Position numbers and translations under genes: made by a program
Assembly (NCBI GenBank): GCA_903854075.1
Contig: CAINVI010000308.1
Location: 1 to 6,691 of the forward strand
Reading direction: 5' to 3'
From: Candidatus Pollutiaquabacter sp.
GTDB taxonomy: Bacteria > Bacteroidota > Bacteroidia > AKYH767-A > 2013-40CM-41-45
DNA: 6,691 nt
Part shown: positions 6,635 through 6,691 of the stretch, in pieces
How positions within the stretch are numbered: the stretch's first letter is position 1
Layout: each line of letters starts with the position of its first letter
Notes under the pieces: model-generated
Database searches by the model: none
What the model was told of the DNA's origin: nothing
The model's input: only the letters and a program-made list of their open reading frames with translations

Positions 6635-6691
6635 CAGGAAGTGCGATGAAAATTGATTTTTGAAGGTGCAAAACTGACTTTTTACCTAAAA

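Overview
The window reads as a chromosomal segment from an aerobic member of the Bacteroidota. Four things suggest this. Gene starts lack Shine-Dalgarno sequences and have A/T-rich leaders. A perfect TAnnTTTG-type -7 element sits just before guaA. The gene content (bshC, a SMUG2-type DNA glycosylase, a LysM plus periplasmic-binding fusion beside guaA) is typical of that phylum. HemF needs O2, so the host lives with oxygen at least part of the time. I cannot assign a genus. I see no mobile element, CRISPR array, tRNA or rRNA.

Layout: every gene lies on the minus strand, so transcription runs from high to low coordinates. Order of transcription is bshC (6634-5015, bacillithiol synthesis), guaA (4954-3425, GMP synthase), a secreted LysM/periplasmic-binding-fold protein (3414-1951), hemF (1940-1008, oxygen-dependent coproporphyrinogen III oxidase) and a SMUG2-type uracil-DNA glycosylase (1050-325). 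From guaA onward the genes are packed with 10-bp gaps, and the glycosylase start overlaps the end of hemF by 43 bp. A hairpin with a T-run at 278-306 follows the last stop codon. Between that hairpin and a stronger terminator at 38-69 lies a 46-codon reading frame (238-98) for a single-pass membrane protein. The five large genes plus the small one account for almost the whole window; the gaps left are all under 100 bases.

Function: the five large genes look like a housekeeping cluster rather than one pathway. They cover a low-molecular-weight thiol, guanine nucleotide supply, a cell-envelope protein of unknown ligand, haem synthesis and repair of deaminated bases. Possible links, all inference: bacillithiol and haem both relate to redox and oxygen, and GuaA consumes XMP, whose base (xanthine) is a lesion that some SMUG2 enzymes are reported to remove from DNA.

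I do not see a convincing previously undescribed system. The items most worth following up are the small membrane protein in its own terminator-bounded unit, the LysM/binding-protein fusion of unknown ligand, and the guaA start, where the promoter element sits so close to the ATG that the transcript may be leaderless.
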